64,000 nt of DNA from Pannonibacter sp. SL95 (GTDB lineage Bacteria; Pseudomonadota; Alphaproteobacteria; Rhizobiales; Stappiaceae): positions 682,001-746,000 of the forward strand of contig NZ_JAPPRC010000006.1 in NCBI RefSeq assembly GCF_026672425.1. Reading direction: 5' to 3'. The position numbers were made by a program, and so were the translations under genes. The notes under the pieces were generated by a model. The model ran no database searches, had not been told where the DNA came from, and worked only from the letters and a program-made list of their open reading frames with translations. Shown here in pieces: positions 1 through 9,013 of the stretch. Each line of letters opens with the position of its first letter. Position 1 is the first letter of the stretch.

Positions 1-788
1 TCCCGATCGGCATGGTCGAGACGATCAAGTCGGATGCGAACCTCGAGATCCTGAGCGTCCCCGGCCCGACCGTCGACGCGCTGCGCTTCAACACCCGCGA
101 CGGCATCACCGCCGATGCGCGCGTGCGCAAGGCGATCATCATGGCTGTCGACCGCTCGGCCATCGTGCAGTCGATCCTGGCCGGCCACGCTTCGGAAATC
201 GCGACCTTCCAGAGCGCGCTGTCCTTCGGCCATGACGAGACGCTGAAGCCGCTGCCGTTTGATCCGGCCGCCGCGAAGAAGCTCCTCGCCGAGGCTGGCG
301 TGAAGCCGGGTGCGGCGCTGCAGATCGACGTGCGTGGCAATGACGCGACCATGAACGAAGTGGCCCAGGCCATCTCCTTCTACCTGCAGGCCGTCGGGCT
401 CAATGCCACTGTGAAGCCGTATGAAACCAGCGTGCTGATTAACGACATCATCCCGCAGGGCAAGACCGGCGCCATGTTCCAGCAGAAGTGGGGTGGCTGG
501 ACCTTCGATTACGACAACACCGCCTACGCCATGTATCACACCGGCGAAAAGTGGAACCCGTATGACAAGGACGAAACGCTCGACAAGCTGCTGGAATCGC
601 AGCGTCCGATGACGGATCAGGCGGCCCGCGAGAAGGTGCTGCAGGAGATCGGTGCCTATGTCGCGGACAAGGCGCTCGAGCTGCCGCTCTACAACACCAA
701 CGCCATCTACGGCATCAACAAGCGCGTGAAGGGCTTCGTTCCGGCTCCCGACACCCGCATCAAGCTGAACGAAGTCAGCGTCGACTGA
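1..788 (+). CDS. Peptide ABC transporter solute-binding protein, C-terminal part (5' end outside window)
   Basis: The frame is open from base 3 to a TGA at 786-788, giving about 262 residues of the C-terminal half of a family 5 extracellular solute-binding protein (SBP_bac_5). These periplasmic lipoproteins or secreted proteins deliver peptides to an ABC permease. Seen: the lobe-II style pattern with an 'NDATMNEVAQAISFYL' helix and a C-terminal 'LELPLYNTNAIYGINKRVKG' segment typical of the family. Two DppB/DppC-type permeases follow on the same strand, so this is the binding component of that transporter. No ATPase is visible; it may lie upstream. Substrate preference cannot be read here, but the downstream carboxypeptidase suggests peptides. 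Confidence 0.85.
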   Translation, partial: PIGMVETIKSDANLEILSVPGPTVDALRFNTRDGITADARVRKAIIMAVDRSAIVQSILAGHASEIATFQSALSFGHDETLKPLPFDPAAAKKLLAEAGVKPGAALQIDVRGNDATMNEVAQAISFYLQAVGLNATVKPYETSVLINDIIPQGKTGAMFQQKWGGWTFDYDNTAYAMYHTGEKWNPYDKDETLDKLLESQRPMTDQAAREKVLQEIGAYVADKALELPLYNTNAIYGINKRVKGFVPAPDTRIKLNEVSVD

Positions 789-800
789 CCCGTACAAACA

Positions 801-828
801 AACCCGCCCGGCGCGACTGGGCGGGGTT
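801..828 (+). terminator. Hairpin after the solute-binding protein gene
   Basis: CCCGCCC (803-809) pairs with GGGCGGG (819-825), followed by GTTGTG. It starts 14 bp after the stop codon. The T tract is weak, so it may attenuate rather than stop transcription into the permease genes, giving more binding protein than permease. Confidence 0.5.
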
Positions 829-880
829 GTGACTTGCTGACACGACCAGAAGGCCGGCGTGACACGACGGACCATGCGTT

Positions 881-934
881 TGCGCCTCTCCCCCCATGAG
901 GGGGAGATGCCCCCGGCAGGGGGCAGAGGGGGGT
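881..934 (-). repeat. Rhizobial-type intergenic palindromic repeat, copy 1
   Basis: A C/G-run palindrome containing CTCCCCCCATGAGGGGGAG and a second inner palindrome. Read on the minus strand it matches copy 2 at 981-1040: a C6TCTG start, an ATCTCCCCCTCA core and a GGGGGGAGAG end. Repeats of this look are common between genes in rhizobia and relatives (known from those genomes). It is non-coding. Confidence 0.7.
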
Positions 935-980
935 ATGCGGCGGTTCAATCGATCACCACGCAGAGTATGTCGAAGCGCTG

Positions 981-1040
981 TTGCCCCCCTCTGTCCGCTT
1001 CGCGGACATCTCCCCCTCAAGGGGGGAGAGGGGGCGTAGC
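981..1040 (+). repeat. Rhizobial-type intergenic palindromic repeat, copy 2 (inverted relative to copy 1)
   Basis: Contains an inner GTCCGCTTCGCGGAC stem-loop and a CTCCCCCTCAAGGGGGGAG stem. Together with copy 1 it fills most of the 364-bp gap between the binding-protein and permease genes. The pair is inverted and could fold into one large structure in mRNA. Confidence 0.7.
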
Positions 1041-1152
1041 GAAACCGGGCATCTGTCAGGGGCTAATCCCTGGCTGATCTTGGTGTGTCAGCAGTTTCAG
1101 GTTCCGCCCGGCATGGCCGGGCGGAGCCAATCCGCACCAGTAGGAGAAGAAC

Positions 1153-2076
1153 GTGGCCGGTTTCCTCATCAAACGCCTGCTTCAGGCCATCTTCGTGGTC
1201 ATCGCCATCACGCTCATCGTCTCGTTCGCCATCCGCCTCACCGGTGATCCGGCGGTGATGATGTTCCAGGGCGGCGGCAGCATGACGGAAGAGGATCTGA
1301 TGCGGATCCGCGCCGAGCTTGGCACGGACAAGCCCTTCCTGGTGCAATATCTGAGTTTCATGCAAGGTCTGGTGACCTTCGACCTCGGCAAGAGCTTCGT
1401 TGGCGGAACGCCGGTCGCCCGGCTGATCGGCGACGCGCTGCCGGCGACCCTGATGCTGGCCTTCGTGTCGATGGCGGTTTCCATCGCCCTGTCGATCCCG
1501 CTCGGCATCAAGGCGGCCACCTCCCGCGGCAAGCTGGCGGATCAGGTGATCCGCGTCTTCTCGCTGGTTGGCTTGTCGTTTCCGAATTTCTGGCTCGCCA
1601 CCATGTTGGTGCTGCTGTTTGCCATCACCTTCAACCTCTTGCCACCCAGCGGCATGTCGGGACCGGAGAGCTTCATCATGCCCGCCGTGACCATGGGCGT
1701 GATCCTGACCGCGACCAATGTGCGCCTGGTGCGCACGGCGATGCTGGAAACGCTGCAGTCGCAATATGTCATGGTCGCCCGGGCCAAGGGGCTGAGCGAG
1801 AGCAAGGTTCTCTACAAGCACGCCCTGCGCAACTGTGCCATTCCGCTGATCACCTATTTCGGCCTGCAGTTTGGCGGCCTGCTCGGCGGCATCGTCGTCA
1901 TCGAGCGGGTGTTCAACTGGCCGGGCATGGGCACGCTCGCCTTCGAGGCGGTCGGTGCGCGCGACTATCCGGTGCTGCAGGCCGTGATCACCGTGCTGTC
2001 ACTGATGATCGTCGGCATCAACCTTCTCGTCGATATCGCCTATGGCCTCGTCGACCCGCGCATCCGGACGGAGTGA
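1153..2076 (+). CDS. Peptide ABC transporter permease, DppB type
   Basis: 307-residue inner-membrane permease of the binding-protein-dependent family that forms half of the translocation pore. Seen: an N-terminal membrane anchor, a periplasmic loop, then five hydrophobic segments. The EAA loop is around residues 210-225 (MVARAKGLSESKVLYKHALR) and contacts the ATPase. The start is a GTG with AGGAGAAGAAC directly upstream. The gene lies between the binding-protein gene and a DppC-type permease gene, so the two permeases form the heterodimeric channel. Length and motifs are normal for the family. Confidence 0.93.
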   Translation: MAGFLIKRLLQAIFVVIAITLIVSFAIRLTGDPAVMMFQGGGSMTEEDLMRIRAELGTDKPFLVQYLSFMQGLVTFDLGKSFVGGTPVARLIGDALPATLMLAFVSMAVSIALSIPLGIKAATSRGKLADQVIRVFSLVGLSFPNFWLATMLVLLFAITFNLLPPSGMSGPESFIMPAVTMGVILTATNVRLVRTAMLETLQSQYVMVARAKGLSESKVLYKHALRNCAIPLITYFGLQFGGLLGGIVVIERVFNWPGMGTLAFEAVGARDYPVLQAVITVLSLMIVGINLLVDIAYGLVDPRIRTE

Positions 2077-2081
2077 CGCTC

Positions 2082-2930
2082 ATGGCCGCAAAGACCTCTC
2101 GCCCCTCGCAGTTTGCCAGTCTCGAGTTCATCCTCGGAGCCTGCCTGACAACCGTGATCTGCCTCGCGGTGGTGTTCTCGGACGTGCTGTTTCCGGGCGG
2201 GGCCGACAAGATCGACCTGATGGCCCGGCTGACCAAGCCCTTTGTCAGTGCAGCGCATCCGCTCGGCACCGACCCGCTCGGCCGCGACGTGCTGGCCCGT
2301 GTGGTGGCCGGTGGCAAGATCTCGCTGCTGGTCGGTTTTACATCGGTGATTGGCGCGGTCGTCTTCGGCGTGCTGATGGGGCTGATCGCCGGCTACTACC
2401 GTGGCTTCTGGGACATGGTGGTGATGCGCTTTGCCGACCTGCAGCTGGCCATGCCCTTCATCCTGCTCGCCATCACCTTCATTGCCATCGTTGGCGGCAG
2501 TCTGACCAACACCATCATCCTGCTGATCATCTCGCAGTGGGTGCAATATGCCCGCCTGGTGCGAGGCTCCGTGCTGACCCTGCGCGAGCGGGAGTTCATC
2601 CTCTCCGCCCGTGCCATCGGCGTGAAAGACTGGCGCATCATCCTGCAGCACCTGCTGCCGAACCTAATCGGCCCGGTGATCGTGCTGATGACGCTGAATG
2701 TCGCCAACAACATCCTGCTCGAAAGCAGTCTGACCTTCCTCGGCCTTGGCGTTGATCCGACGATCCCGAGCTGGGGCGGCATGCTGGCGGATGGGCGGAC
2801 CTACCTGCAGACCGCCTGGTGGGTGAGCGTGTTCCCCGGTGTTGCCATCCTGCTGACCGTGCTGGGTCTCAATCTTCTCGGCGACTGGCTGCGCGACAGC
2901 CTCGACCCGACCGGACGAACCTCGAGGTAA
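2082..2930 (+). CDS. Peptide ABC transporter permease, DppC type
   Basis: 282-residue second permease of the transporter. Seen: 'HPLGTDPLGRDVLARV' near the N-terminus, a hallmark of DppC/OppC proteins, then a membrane core and an EAA loop 'ILSARAIGVKDWRIILQHLL'. I chose the ATG at 2082, with GGAG 9 bases upstream, over the in-frame GTG at 2073, which overlaps the preceding stop. It is tightly coupled to both neighbours. C-terminal 'GDWLRDSLDPT' is the usual family ending. Confidence 0.93.
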   Translation: MAAKTSRPSQFASLEFILGACLTTVICLAVVFSDVLFPGGADKIDLMARLTKPFVSAAHPLGTDPLGRDVLARVVAGGKISLLVGFTSVIGAVVFGVLMGLIAGYYRGFWDMVVMRFADLQLAMPFILLAITFIAIVGGSLTNTIILLIISQWVQYARLVRGSVLTLREREFILSARAIGVKDWRIILQHLLPNLIGPVIVLMTLNVANNILLESSLTFLGLGVDPTIPSWGGMLADGRTYLQTAWWVSVFPGVAILLTVLGLNLLGDWLRDSLDPTGRTSR

Positions 2931-2934
2931 TCCG

Positions 2935-4674
2935 ATGACCGTGCTTGTCGACCGCAGCTTTGCCCGCACGCTGGACCAGATTGCCGGTCTTGCCCGCCCT
3001 GGCGAGACGCTGGAGGTGTGGAGCTTCGATGACCGCCGCAGCCGCGAGGACTGCGAAGCGCTGCTGAAGCAGAAGGGCATCACGGCCCGCATCCGCAGCG
3101 CCTACAAGCCGCTGGTGCATGCCTTTCTGGAGGAGATCGATCTGGCCGGAGTGACGGCAATCGAGCTGCACTATCCGGTGCATCCGGCTGCGCCCGACAA
3201 CCGGTTCCGACTCGAGGCCTATCCGCTGGCCGCGATGACCGGTGACATTCCGCTGCGCTTCGCGCCGAAAGCCGACGCGGGCCTGCAGTATGATGTCGTG
3301 CTGACCCGAGTGGACGGGACACGTGAGACCCTGGCCGTGCTTGCCCCGAACCGGCTGCATGTGGACGCGGCCGGCGAGACGAGCCTGTCGCCGACCGGCT
3401 GGGTCCGGCGATCCGGCGAGGAAGAGGGGGAGCGGATCGAGACGGACTTCGAGCAGCTGTTCGAGACGGCCATCGCCACGGTGAAGTCCGCCCCCTGGGG
3501 CACGCAGGAGCCCTATTTCGAGGAACTGCATATTGCAGCTTCCCTCCCGGCGAAAGATGCGCCGATGTCAGTCGGCGACGAGGTGATCAGCCTGCCCGAG
3601 GCCCTGCATGAGGACCTTTATTTCTCGCTGCTGGAGGTGTTCCAGAAGCGCTCGGGGCGTCCGCTGGGCGACCGGGGGCTGAAGCCGGGGCAGATCGTTC
3701 CGGCCGTGACGGGCGGCGCGGCGCGGTCCTCCCTGCGAATTGAACTCAAGGCCCTGTCGACCGGCTATATGGACGATCCACGACAGGATCTGGACCGGGC
3801 GGAGACGCCTCTGGCCGTTGCGCAGGTGACCGAAGAACTGGCAAGCCACGGCGGTGTTGCGTTCGAGGCAAGCACCCGGTCGGGCCGGACGGTGCGCGCG
3901 ACCTATGTCGCCGGAACGGCTGCACCGGTGATGATCAGCGCCGGGCAGCATGCCAACGAGACGACTGGCGTCGTCGGTGCGCTTCGGGCCGCGCGGCGTC
4001 TGGCGAGACGTGAAGGGGCGCATTTCAGCCTGTCGCCGCTGGAAAACCCGGATGGCTATGCGCTGCACCAGCGGTTGCGCCTCGGCAATCCGCGTCACAT
4101 GCACCACGCCGCGCGCTACACGGCGCTCGGCGATGACCTGGAATACCGCACACGCGAGAACTCGGGGGCGAACCTCCTTGAAAAGGAAATTCGCCTCAAG
4201 GCCGAAGCGCTGAGCGGAGCGGGGCTGCATGTGAACCTGCACGGCTATCCCGCGCACGAATGGACCCGGCCGCTGTCCGGCTATGTTCCGCGCAACTTCG
4301 CCATGTGGACTTTGCCGAAGGGCTTCTTCCTGATCCTGCGCCATCTGCCGGGCTGGGAAGCGGCGTCCGAAGCCCTGCTCGACAAGGTGACGCGCCATCT
4401 GGCGGCGATCCCGGGGCTCGTTGGCGAGAACAGCCGGCAGATTGGGCTGTACGAGGCGCATGCCGGGGAAACCGGCTTCCGCATGATCAATGGTTTCCCG
4501 TGCCTGTGCTCGCTGGATGACCGGCACACGGTGCCTGTGACCCTGATCACCGAGTACCCGGATGAGACCATCTACGGCCCGGCCTTCCGCACCGGCCACA
4601 CGGCACAGATGGAAACCGTACTTGCCGCCTATGATGCCTGGCAGGAGATCATGACCGGACTTGGCATGGCGTGA
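2935..4674 (+). CDS. M14-family zinc carboxypeptidase-like protein
   Basis: 579 residues. The C-terminal half (about 320-570) has the M14 carboxypeptidase layout: 'ISAGQHANETTG' supplies the HxxE zinc ligands, 'LENPDGYALHQR' resembles the substrate-binding Asn-Pro-Asp-Gly region, and 'LHVNLHGYPAHEW' contains the third zinc histidine. The N-terminal 300 residues match nothing I recognise. GAGG precedes the ATG, 5 bases after the permease stop, so it is in the transporter operon. Inference: it trims imported or periplasmic peptides, or amidated/acylated substrates as some M14 relatives do. No signal peptide is evident, which favours cytoplasmic action. Confidence 0.8.
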   Translation: MTVLVDRSFARTLDQIAGLARPGETLEVWSFDDRRSREDCEALLKQKGITARIRSAYKPLVHAFLEEIDLAGVTAIELHYPVHPAAPDNRFRLEAYPLAAMTGDIPLRFAPKADAGLQYDVVLTRVDGTRETLAVLAPNRLHVDAAGETSLSPTGWVRRSGEEEGERIETDFEQLFETAIATVKSAPWGTQEPYFEELHIAASLPAKDAPMSVGDEVISLPEALHEDLYFSLLEVFQKRSGRPLGDRGLKPGQIVPAVTGGAARSSLRIELKALSTGYMDDPRQDLDRAETPLAVAQVTEELASHGGVAFEASTRSGRTVRATYVAGTAAPVMISAGQHANETTGVVGALRAARRLARREGAHFSLSPLENPDGYALHQRLRLGNPRHMHHAARYTALGDDLEYRTRENSGANLLEKEIRLKAEALSGAGLHVNLHGYPAHEWTRPLSGYVPRNFAMWTLPKGFFLILRHLPGWEAASEALLDKVTRHLAAIPGLVGENSRQIGLYEAHAGETGFRMINGFPCLCSLDDRHTVPVTLITEYPDETIYGPAFRTGHTAQMETVLAAYDAWQEIMTGLGMA

Positions 4675-4704
4675 GGCAGGGCTGCGGGAAAAATACGCAA
4701 ATGA

Positions 4705-4730
4705 AAAAGGCCCCGGTTTTCCGGGGCCTC
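4705..4730 (-). terminator. Bidirectional terminator between the peptidase and sugar transferase genes
   Basis: GGCCCCGG (4709-4716) and CCGGGGCC (4721-4728) enclose a TTTT loop. On the minus strand the stem runs into CCTTTTTC, a good U tract for the sugar transferase transcript. On the plus strand it can also stop the peptidase operon, since the two genes converge here. Confidence 0.85.
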
Positions 4731-4761
4731 GTTCATATGATGGGCGGCGAGCAGGGCGAAG

Positions 4762-5628
4762 TCAGTATCCGGTGCCCTTGGTGAACTCCTTCCAGACGGT
4801 CTGGAACAGGATCTTGAGGTCACCGCGCGTCGACTGGCTGCGGATGTATTCGAGATCGTAATGGACGCGCATGCGGGCGTGGTACTCCTCGGTGGTTTCA
4901 CCGCGGAAGCCGTTGACCTGTGCAAGGCCCGTGATGCCCGGACGGACCTGGTGACGATCCATGTAACGGGTGTCGAATTCCTCGTAAGGCACACCGGCGG
5001 CAAGCATCCCCGGGACATGCGGACGCGGACCGACCAGGGACATATCGCCCTTCAGAACGTTCCAGAGCTGCGGCAGCTCGTCGAAGTTGGACCGACGCAG
5101 GAAGCGACCGACTGGCGTGATACGCGGGTCGTTCTTGCGCGTCTGGGCGACACCGGTGGTGTCCTGTTTGGCGACATACATCGACCGGAACTTCAGGGTG
5201 TAAAACAGCTCGCCATTCACGCCATAACGCGCCTGGCGGAAGATCACCGGACCGGCACTGTTCAGCTTGATCGCAGCCGCAATGCCGATAAGCAGCGGGC
5301 TCAACAAGACAAGTCCAGCAGCACTGCCAACCACATCCATGGTCCGCTTGAGTGGCGGGCGGGCAACTGCGCGCAGTCGGGCAATCGCGCCTGCGTCAAC
5401 AGCCAGTTCGGAAGCCGGTGCAATACCTGTGAACGCAGGATGGCTCAAGGCACCCCGCGGGTCAGCAATCGCGGCGCTGCCGCCCTGACGCCCCAATGAC
5501 ATCGGACCAACATGCCGGTCTGCTGCCAGATTGCGTTCGGAAAGTGATCTCGAAAAGAAAGCGATCCGCCGAAATCCGCGCTTTCCACCACGTGTATCGC
5601 GCTCACGATCAATATACTCGTGCACCAT
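4762..5628 (-). CDS. Bacterial sugar transferase (initiating glycosyltransferase, ExoY/PssY-like)
   Basis: 288 residues. It transfers a sugar-1-phosphate to undecaprenyl phosphate, the first step of exopolysaccharide repeat-unit synthesis, at the inner membrane. Seen: a basic, low-complexity N-terminus, one hydrophobic segment (about 100-125, '[20 protein letters not shown]'), then the conserved catalytic domain with 'LKFRSM', '[19 protein letters not shown]', 'SLVGPRP' and '[12 protein letters not shown]'. The ATG at 5628 was preferred; a TTG at 5640 is an alternative. It sits downstream of a chain-length kinase gene on the same strand, separated by a 330-bp gap with its own upstream region. 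Confidence 0.9.
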   Translation of the reverse strand: MVHEYIDRERDTRGGKRGFRRIAFFSRSLSERNLAADRHVGPMSLGRQGGSAAIADPRGALSHPAFTGIAPASELAVDAGAIARLRAVARPPLKRTMDVVGSAAGLVLLSPLLIGIAAAIKLNSAGPVIFRQARYGVNGELFYTLKFRSMYVAKQDTTGVAQTRKNDPRITPVGRFLRRSNFDELPQLWNVLKGDMSLVGPRPHVPGMLAAGVPYEEFDTRYMDRHQVRPGITGLAQVNGFRGETTEEYHARMRVHYDLEYIRSQSTRGDLKILFQTVWKEFTKGTGY

Positions 5629-5957
5629 GACAGGCCCCAAAAACTAGGTTTTAAACGCGAGCCCAAAAGAAAAATGTCCGGGCCCGTACGCAGCACACCG
5701 AATTAGGTCGTTTCAATTTGTATAGAATTTTATCTTTTACGTTACCGGATTCCTAACACAGCTCTTGGTGCGCTGCAAATAGGATTCTTTGTGGCGGATT
5801 GCGCGAACTCAGGGGAAGGTGATGGCTTTCAACAGCTTGACCCTAAGTGGCAACGGCGTGGGCTGCCGAGTGCTAGATATCTGACTGCAGTATAGTTCAT
5901 CGCAATAAATAAATTCCGCTGCCGCCAAAACTGCGGAGGCAGCGGAAGGGAAGTATC
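5629..5957. other. AT-rich intergenic region upstream of the sugar transferase gene
   Basis: About 330 bp without a credible gene. The part near 5700-5760 is AT-rich (TTTGTATAGAATTTTATC) and is the likely promoter zone for the minus-strand sugar transferase. The far end holds the terminator of the kinase gene. I see no operator I can name. Confidence 0.5.
5900..5947 (-). terminator. Terminator of the BY-kinase gene
   Basis: On the minus strand TTCCGCTGCCTCC (from 5947) pairs with GGCGGCAGCGGAA (to 5914), followed by TTTATTTATT. It begins 11 bp after the kinase stop codon. Confidence 0.85.
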
Positions 5958-8093
5958 CTATTCCGAATAATAGTCGGAATAGGCTGTATAGTACCCGCTC
6001 TTGCCTTCTTGTTGGTTCAGAAGGGTCAAGATTCGGCAATGATCCGCCTTGGTTTGCGACAGTCGTTGCAGCGAATGCACGCAAAGACGCTGCGGGGTCT
6101 TCGCCCAGCGGATGACAAATGTGATCACATCGGCATATTTTGCCAGATACAGACCATCCACGACCGGCTCGATCGGTGGCGAGTCCAGCACGACATAGTC
6201 GAAGCGGGTCCGGGCGGTCTGGACCAGCCGGGCAAATCTCTCTTGCGTGATGAGCTGATCGGTTGGAACGTCCGACCTGCGAGCGCCAATCACGGCGGTC
6301 AGAGAAGTTTTCGGATCAGCCTTGACGATGTTCTGCAAGAGGTCATCGGAGCCTGTGTCGCCAACCAGGAAGTCGACAAGACCGTTCGACGGCTCAAGGT
6401 TGAGGTGACGCTGGATGCTTGGTTTGCGGAAGTCACAGTCGATGATCAGTGTGCTGGCGCCAGAGAGCGCAAGCGTGCGCGCCAGGGACAGGGACATAGT
6501 CGACTTGCCTTCGCCCGGCAGCGCCGAGGACATCATGATGACGAAGCCCTGACGCCCCCGTCCATCTGCCGGCTTTGGCACATTCGCCTGCAGGGTGTTG
6601 TCGATCGTGGCTCTGAGCCGGCGGATGGATTCCGCATACATCGACAATGGACTTTCGATCAGTGCATCGGACACAGAGAACTGCGCTGTCGTGGCCGAAT
6701 GACGGGGCACCACGGTTGCCAAAGGCAGGCGCGTGATTGCCTGGACCTGCTCTTCGCTGGTGAAGCCGCCAATAAAGTTCTCGAAAATGAACGCAAGCGC
6801 AAAGCCGGCACCGATTGCGAACAGCGTCGCAACCGCAAGGATCAGCATCACCTTTGGCGAACTGGGACCGGTGGGAGGGTAGGCCGGTGAGACAACGCGG
6901 CTATCGGCGATCTGGAGCGCGCTTTCGGTTTCCAGGGTCTGGGAGCGGGCGAGCAGGGCCTGATACTGGGTCGCCGCGTTGCGCGACATCTGCTGCAGGC
7001 GATAGATCTGCGCCAGTGTATCGGCCGGGAGATTGCTGCCAAGAATGGCGGTATTCAGGTCACGTCGCAGCGTGCTCGCCTGCTTGTCGTAGTCGCCGAT
7101 CGACGCCTGCAATTCACCTAGGGCCGTCTCTGTTTCTGTCGCAAGGTTGCGTTCGATTGCTGCAAGTTCCTGTCGGAGATTGACTGCGCGGGCTGACCCG
7201 GCGGCGACCTCTCCGAGTGCGCGCTGCAGATCGAGGCGCTGCTTGTTCAACGCGGCCACGGCCTCGTTTTCGAGCTCTGCGGCCAAGGTTTGATAATCTG
7301 CGCTCTGAAGCTTCTGGCGCAGGCCAGCGACGCGAGACTCGGCTGAAGTCCGTTCGGTGGTCAGCTCGTCAATGCGGTTGCGCATCTCGACAAGGTCGGA
7401 TCTCCCGGTAGCATCTACGAAGGCATTGACGTTGCCAAAGATGTAATCATCGAACGCTTTTTCTGCGAAGACGACGGCCTTTTCCGCGTCCACAAGCTGG
7501 CGTTGGATGATGTCGCGCGATTCGCGGGTGGTCGAGGTCTTAGATTCAATCTGGCTGCGAATATAGGTTTCAGCGATCGCATTTGCGAGCTCTGCAGACC
7601 TTGCAGCGTTCTCCGACCTGACGGAAACGGCAATCAGATAGGTGAGACCCCGGCGAGAGACAGAAATGTTGTCCTTGAACCGGGACAGTACAATTCCAAG
7701 AGCTTCCTGACCGGTCGGAAGGCTCAATTCGCGAATTCGCAAGGCAGCCAGAATGCGGTTCTTGAGGCTGATCTTGATGCCGAACTCAGGGTCGGTAATG
7801 AGACCCTTGTCAGCGATGACCGACAGAAGCACGGCATCGGAATCAACGATCTCGACTTCGCTTTCCACGCGAGCACTGTCCGTCGCAGACGAGCCTGAGA
7901 CGTTGGTCGGATCCAGCAGGTTCTTCCGGCTGGGATCAACGAGGATCAGTGTCGTGCCGGAATACATCGGCGTGATGGAAAACACGGCAATGATCGCGAT
8001 TGCGAGAACGACCGCTATCGTGGCGGCAATGAGTTTGATCTGGCGGCGAACGATGCCGAAGAGATGACGAAAATCGATTTCTGTCTCGTCCAT
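5958..8093 (-). CDS. Exopolysaccharide chain-length regulator / BY-kinase (Wzc-ExoP type)
   Basis: 711 residues, inner membrane. Domains in order: an N-terminal transmembrane helix (about 20-40) and Wzz-type periplasmic region ('LILVDPSRKNLLDP'), coiled coils (190-390), a second transmembrane helix (about 425-445), and a cytoplasmic tyrosine autokinase. The kinase shows Walker A 'SALPGEGKST' (about 525), Walker A' 'LIIDCDFRKPS' and Walker B 'YVVLDSPP'. The C-terminus is a tyrosine cluster 'GYYTAYSDYYSE', the autophosphorylation tail. It controls polymer length and export. The neighbouring phosphatase, polymerase and sugar transferase genes support this role. Confidence 0.92.
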   Translation of the reverse strand: MDETEIDFRHLFGIVRRQIKLIAATIAVVLAIAIIAVFSITPMYSGTTLILVDPSRKNLLDPTNVSGSSATDSARVESEVEIVDSDAVLLSVIADKGLITDPEFGIKISLKNRILAALRIRELSLPTGQEALGIVLSRFKDNISVSRRGLTYLIAVSVRSENAARSAELANAIAETYIRSQIESKTSTTRESRDIIQRQLVDAEKAVVFAEKAFDDYIFGNVNAFVDATGRSDLVEMRNRIDELTTERTSAESRVAGLRQKLQSADYQTLAAELENEAVAALNKQRLDLQRALGEVAAGSARAVNLRQELAAIERNLATETETALGELQASIGDYDKQASTLRRDLNTAILGSNLPADTLAQIYRLQQMSRNAATQYQALLARSQTLETESALQIADSRVVSPAYPPTGPSSPKVMLILAVATLFAIGAGFALAFIFENFIGGFTSEEQVQAITRLPLATVVPRHSATTAQFSVSDALIESPLSMYAESIRRLRATIDNTLQANVPKPADGRGRQGFVIMMSSALPGEGKSTMSLSLARTLALSGASTLIIDCDFRKPSIQRHLNLEPSNGLVDFLVGDTGSDDLLQNIVKADPKTSLTAVIGARRSDVPTDQLITQERFARLVQTARTRFDYVVLDSPPIEPVVDGLYLAKYADVITFVIRWAKTPQRLCVHSLQRLSQTKADHCRILTLLNQQEGKSGYYTAYSDYYSE

Positions 8094-8190
8094 AAGCGAA
8101 AGTCTTTCCTAATGGATCCGCAGCGAAATGCACCGGGACATCATCGTAATCTATTGAAGAAATCCAAACTGGCTCCTCACATACCGGAGC

Positions 8191-8991
8191 TTACGCGGCG
8201 CGTCCAGCGCCGGTCTGGAGAAACGCCGGCCGCTGTCCCGGAGCCAGGCGAAGGGCGGTCAGGACGCCGGTTGCGTAAGCGCCGGTATCGATGGCAATCC
8301 GGTTGGGTCGGACTTCCGGAAATTTGACAATGCTATGCCCATGAATCACGATCATGCCATGATCGACGTCGCTGTCGAGAAACTCGCCCTTGATGCGCGT
8401 CAGGTCCAGATCGCTCTGCTCGGCTATCGGCGTCCCGGGTCGAATTCCGGCATGAACCAGCAGCAGGCCAGGATAGGCAAGGCCCGTGTCCAGCCCCTCA
8501 AGAAATGCGATGTGCTCTTCGGGGACATAAGATTTGAGAAGACTGGCTGAGCGGGCCGGATCGCGGCGAATATGCTCGATCTCACTTGCCTTCAAGCCAT
8601 ACGAGAACAGCGTTTCTGTTCCGCCGAAGTCGAGCCAGGCAAGGTTGGCCTTTGGCTTCTTCAGGAACCCCAGCATCATCAGTTCATGGTTGCCAGCCAG
8701 GAACTGCCGCGACCAACCGCGCGGTGCTGGACCCGTTGCCATGTCGAGCAGCTGCGCTGATGCTGGCCCGCGGTCTACAAGGTCACCGAGATAGACGACA
8801 TGTGGCTGCAGCCCAAGCGATGTTGCGTCCTGATCAATCAACCGATGGAGCTCGTCGGTGAGATCCTTGCGCCCGTGAATATCGCCTACAACATACAGAA
8901 GATCCGGACGCCTTTCGACACTTCGGACCCTGTTTTTTTCTTGATTGTCTACGGATGATGATCCGAAAATGCGATCGAAAATCCTGCGCAT
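8191..8991 (-). CDS. PPP-family serine/threonine-type metallophosphatase
   Basis: 266-residue calcineurin-like phosphoesterase. Seen: the three metal-binding motifs in order, GDIHG (about 37-41), GDLVDRG (about 68-74) and GNHE (about 99-102), then conserved 'VHAG' and 'GHS' histidines. This is the layout of bacterial PrpA/PrpE-like phosphatases. It lies between the BY-kinase and the polymerase-like gene, all on the minus strand. Inference: it may dephosphorylate the kinase tail or another polysaccharide component, a job usually done by low-molecular-weight tyrosine phosphatases. Substrate is unproven. Confidence 0.85.
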   Translation of the reverse strand: MRRIFDRIFGSSSVDNQEKNRVRSVERRPDLLYVVGDIHGRKDLTDELHRLIDQDATSLGLQPHVVYLGDLVDRGPASAQLLDMATGPAPRGWSRQFLAGNHELMMLGFLKKPKANLAWLDFGGTETLFSYGLKASEIEHIRRDPARSASLLKSYVPEEHIAFLEGLDTGLAYPGLLLVHAGIRPGTPIAEQSDLDLTRIKGEFLDSDVDHGMIVIHGHSIVKFPEVRPNRIAIDTGAYATGVLTALRLAPGQRPAFLQTGAGRAA

Positions 8992-9013
8992 TGCAAACTC
9001 TGCCCGGCCCGCA

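Noticed and set aside
1063-1821. Long open frames opposite the permease genes and many phage genes
   Set aside because: They are antisense shadows of GC-rich genes: charge-biased or His/Arg-rich, with no domain and no ribosome-binding sites.
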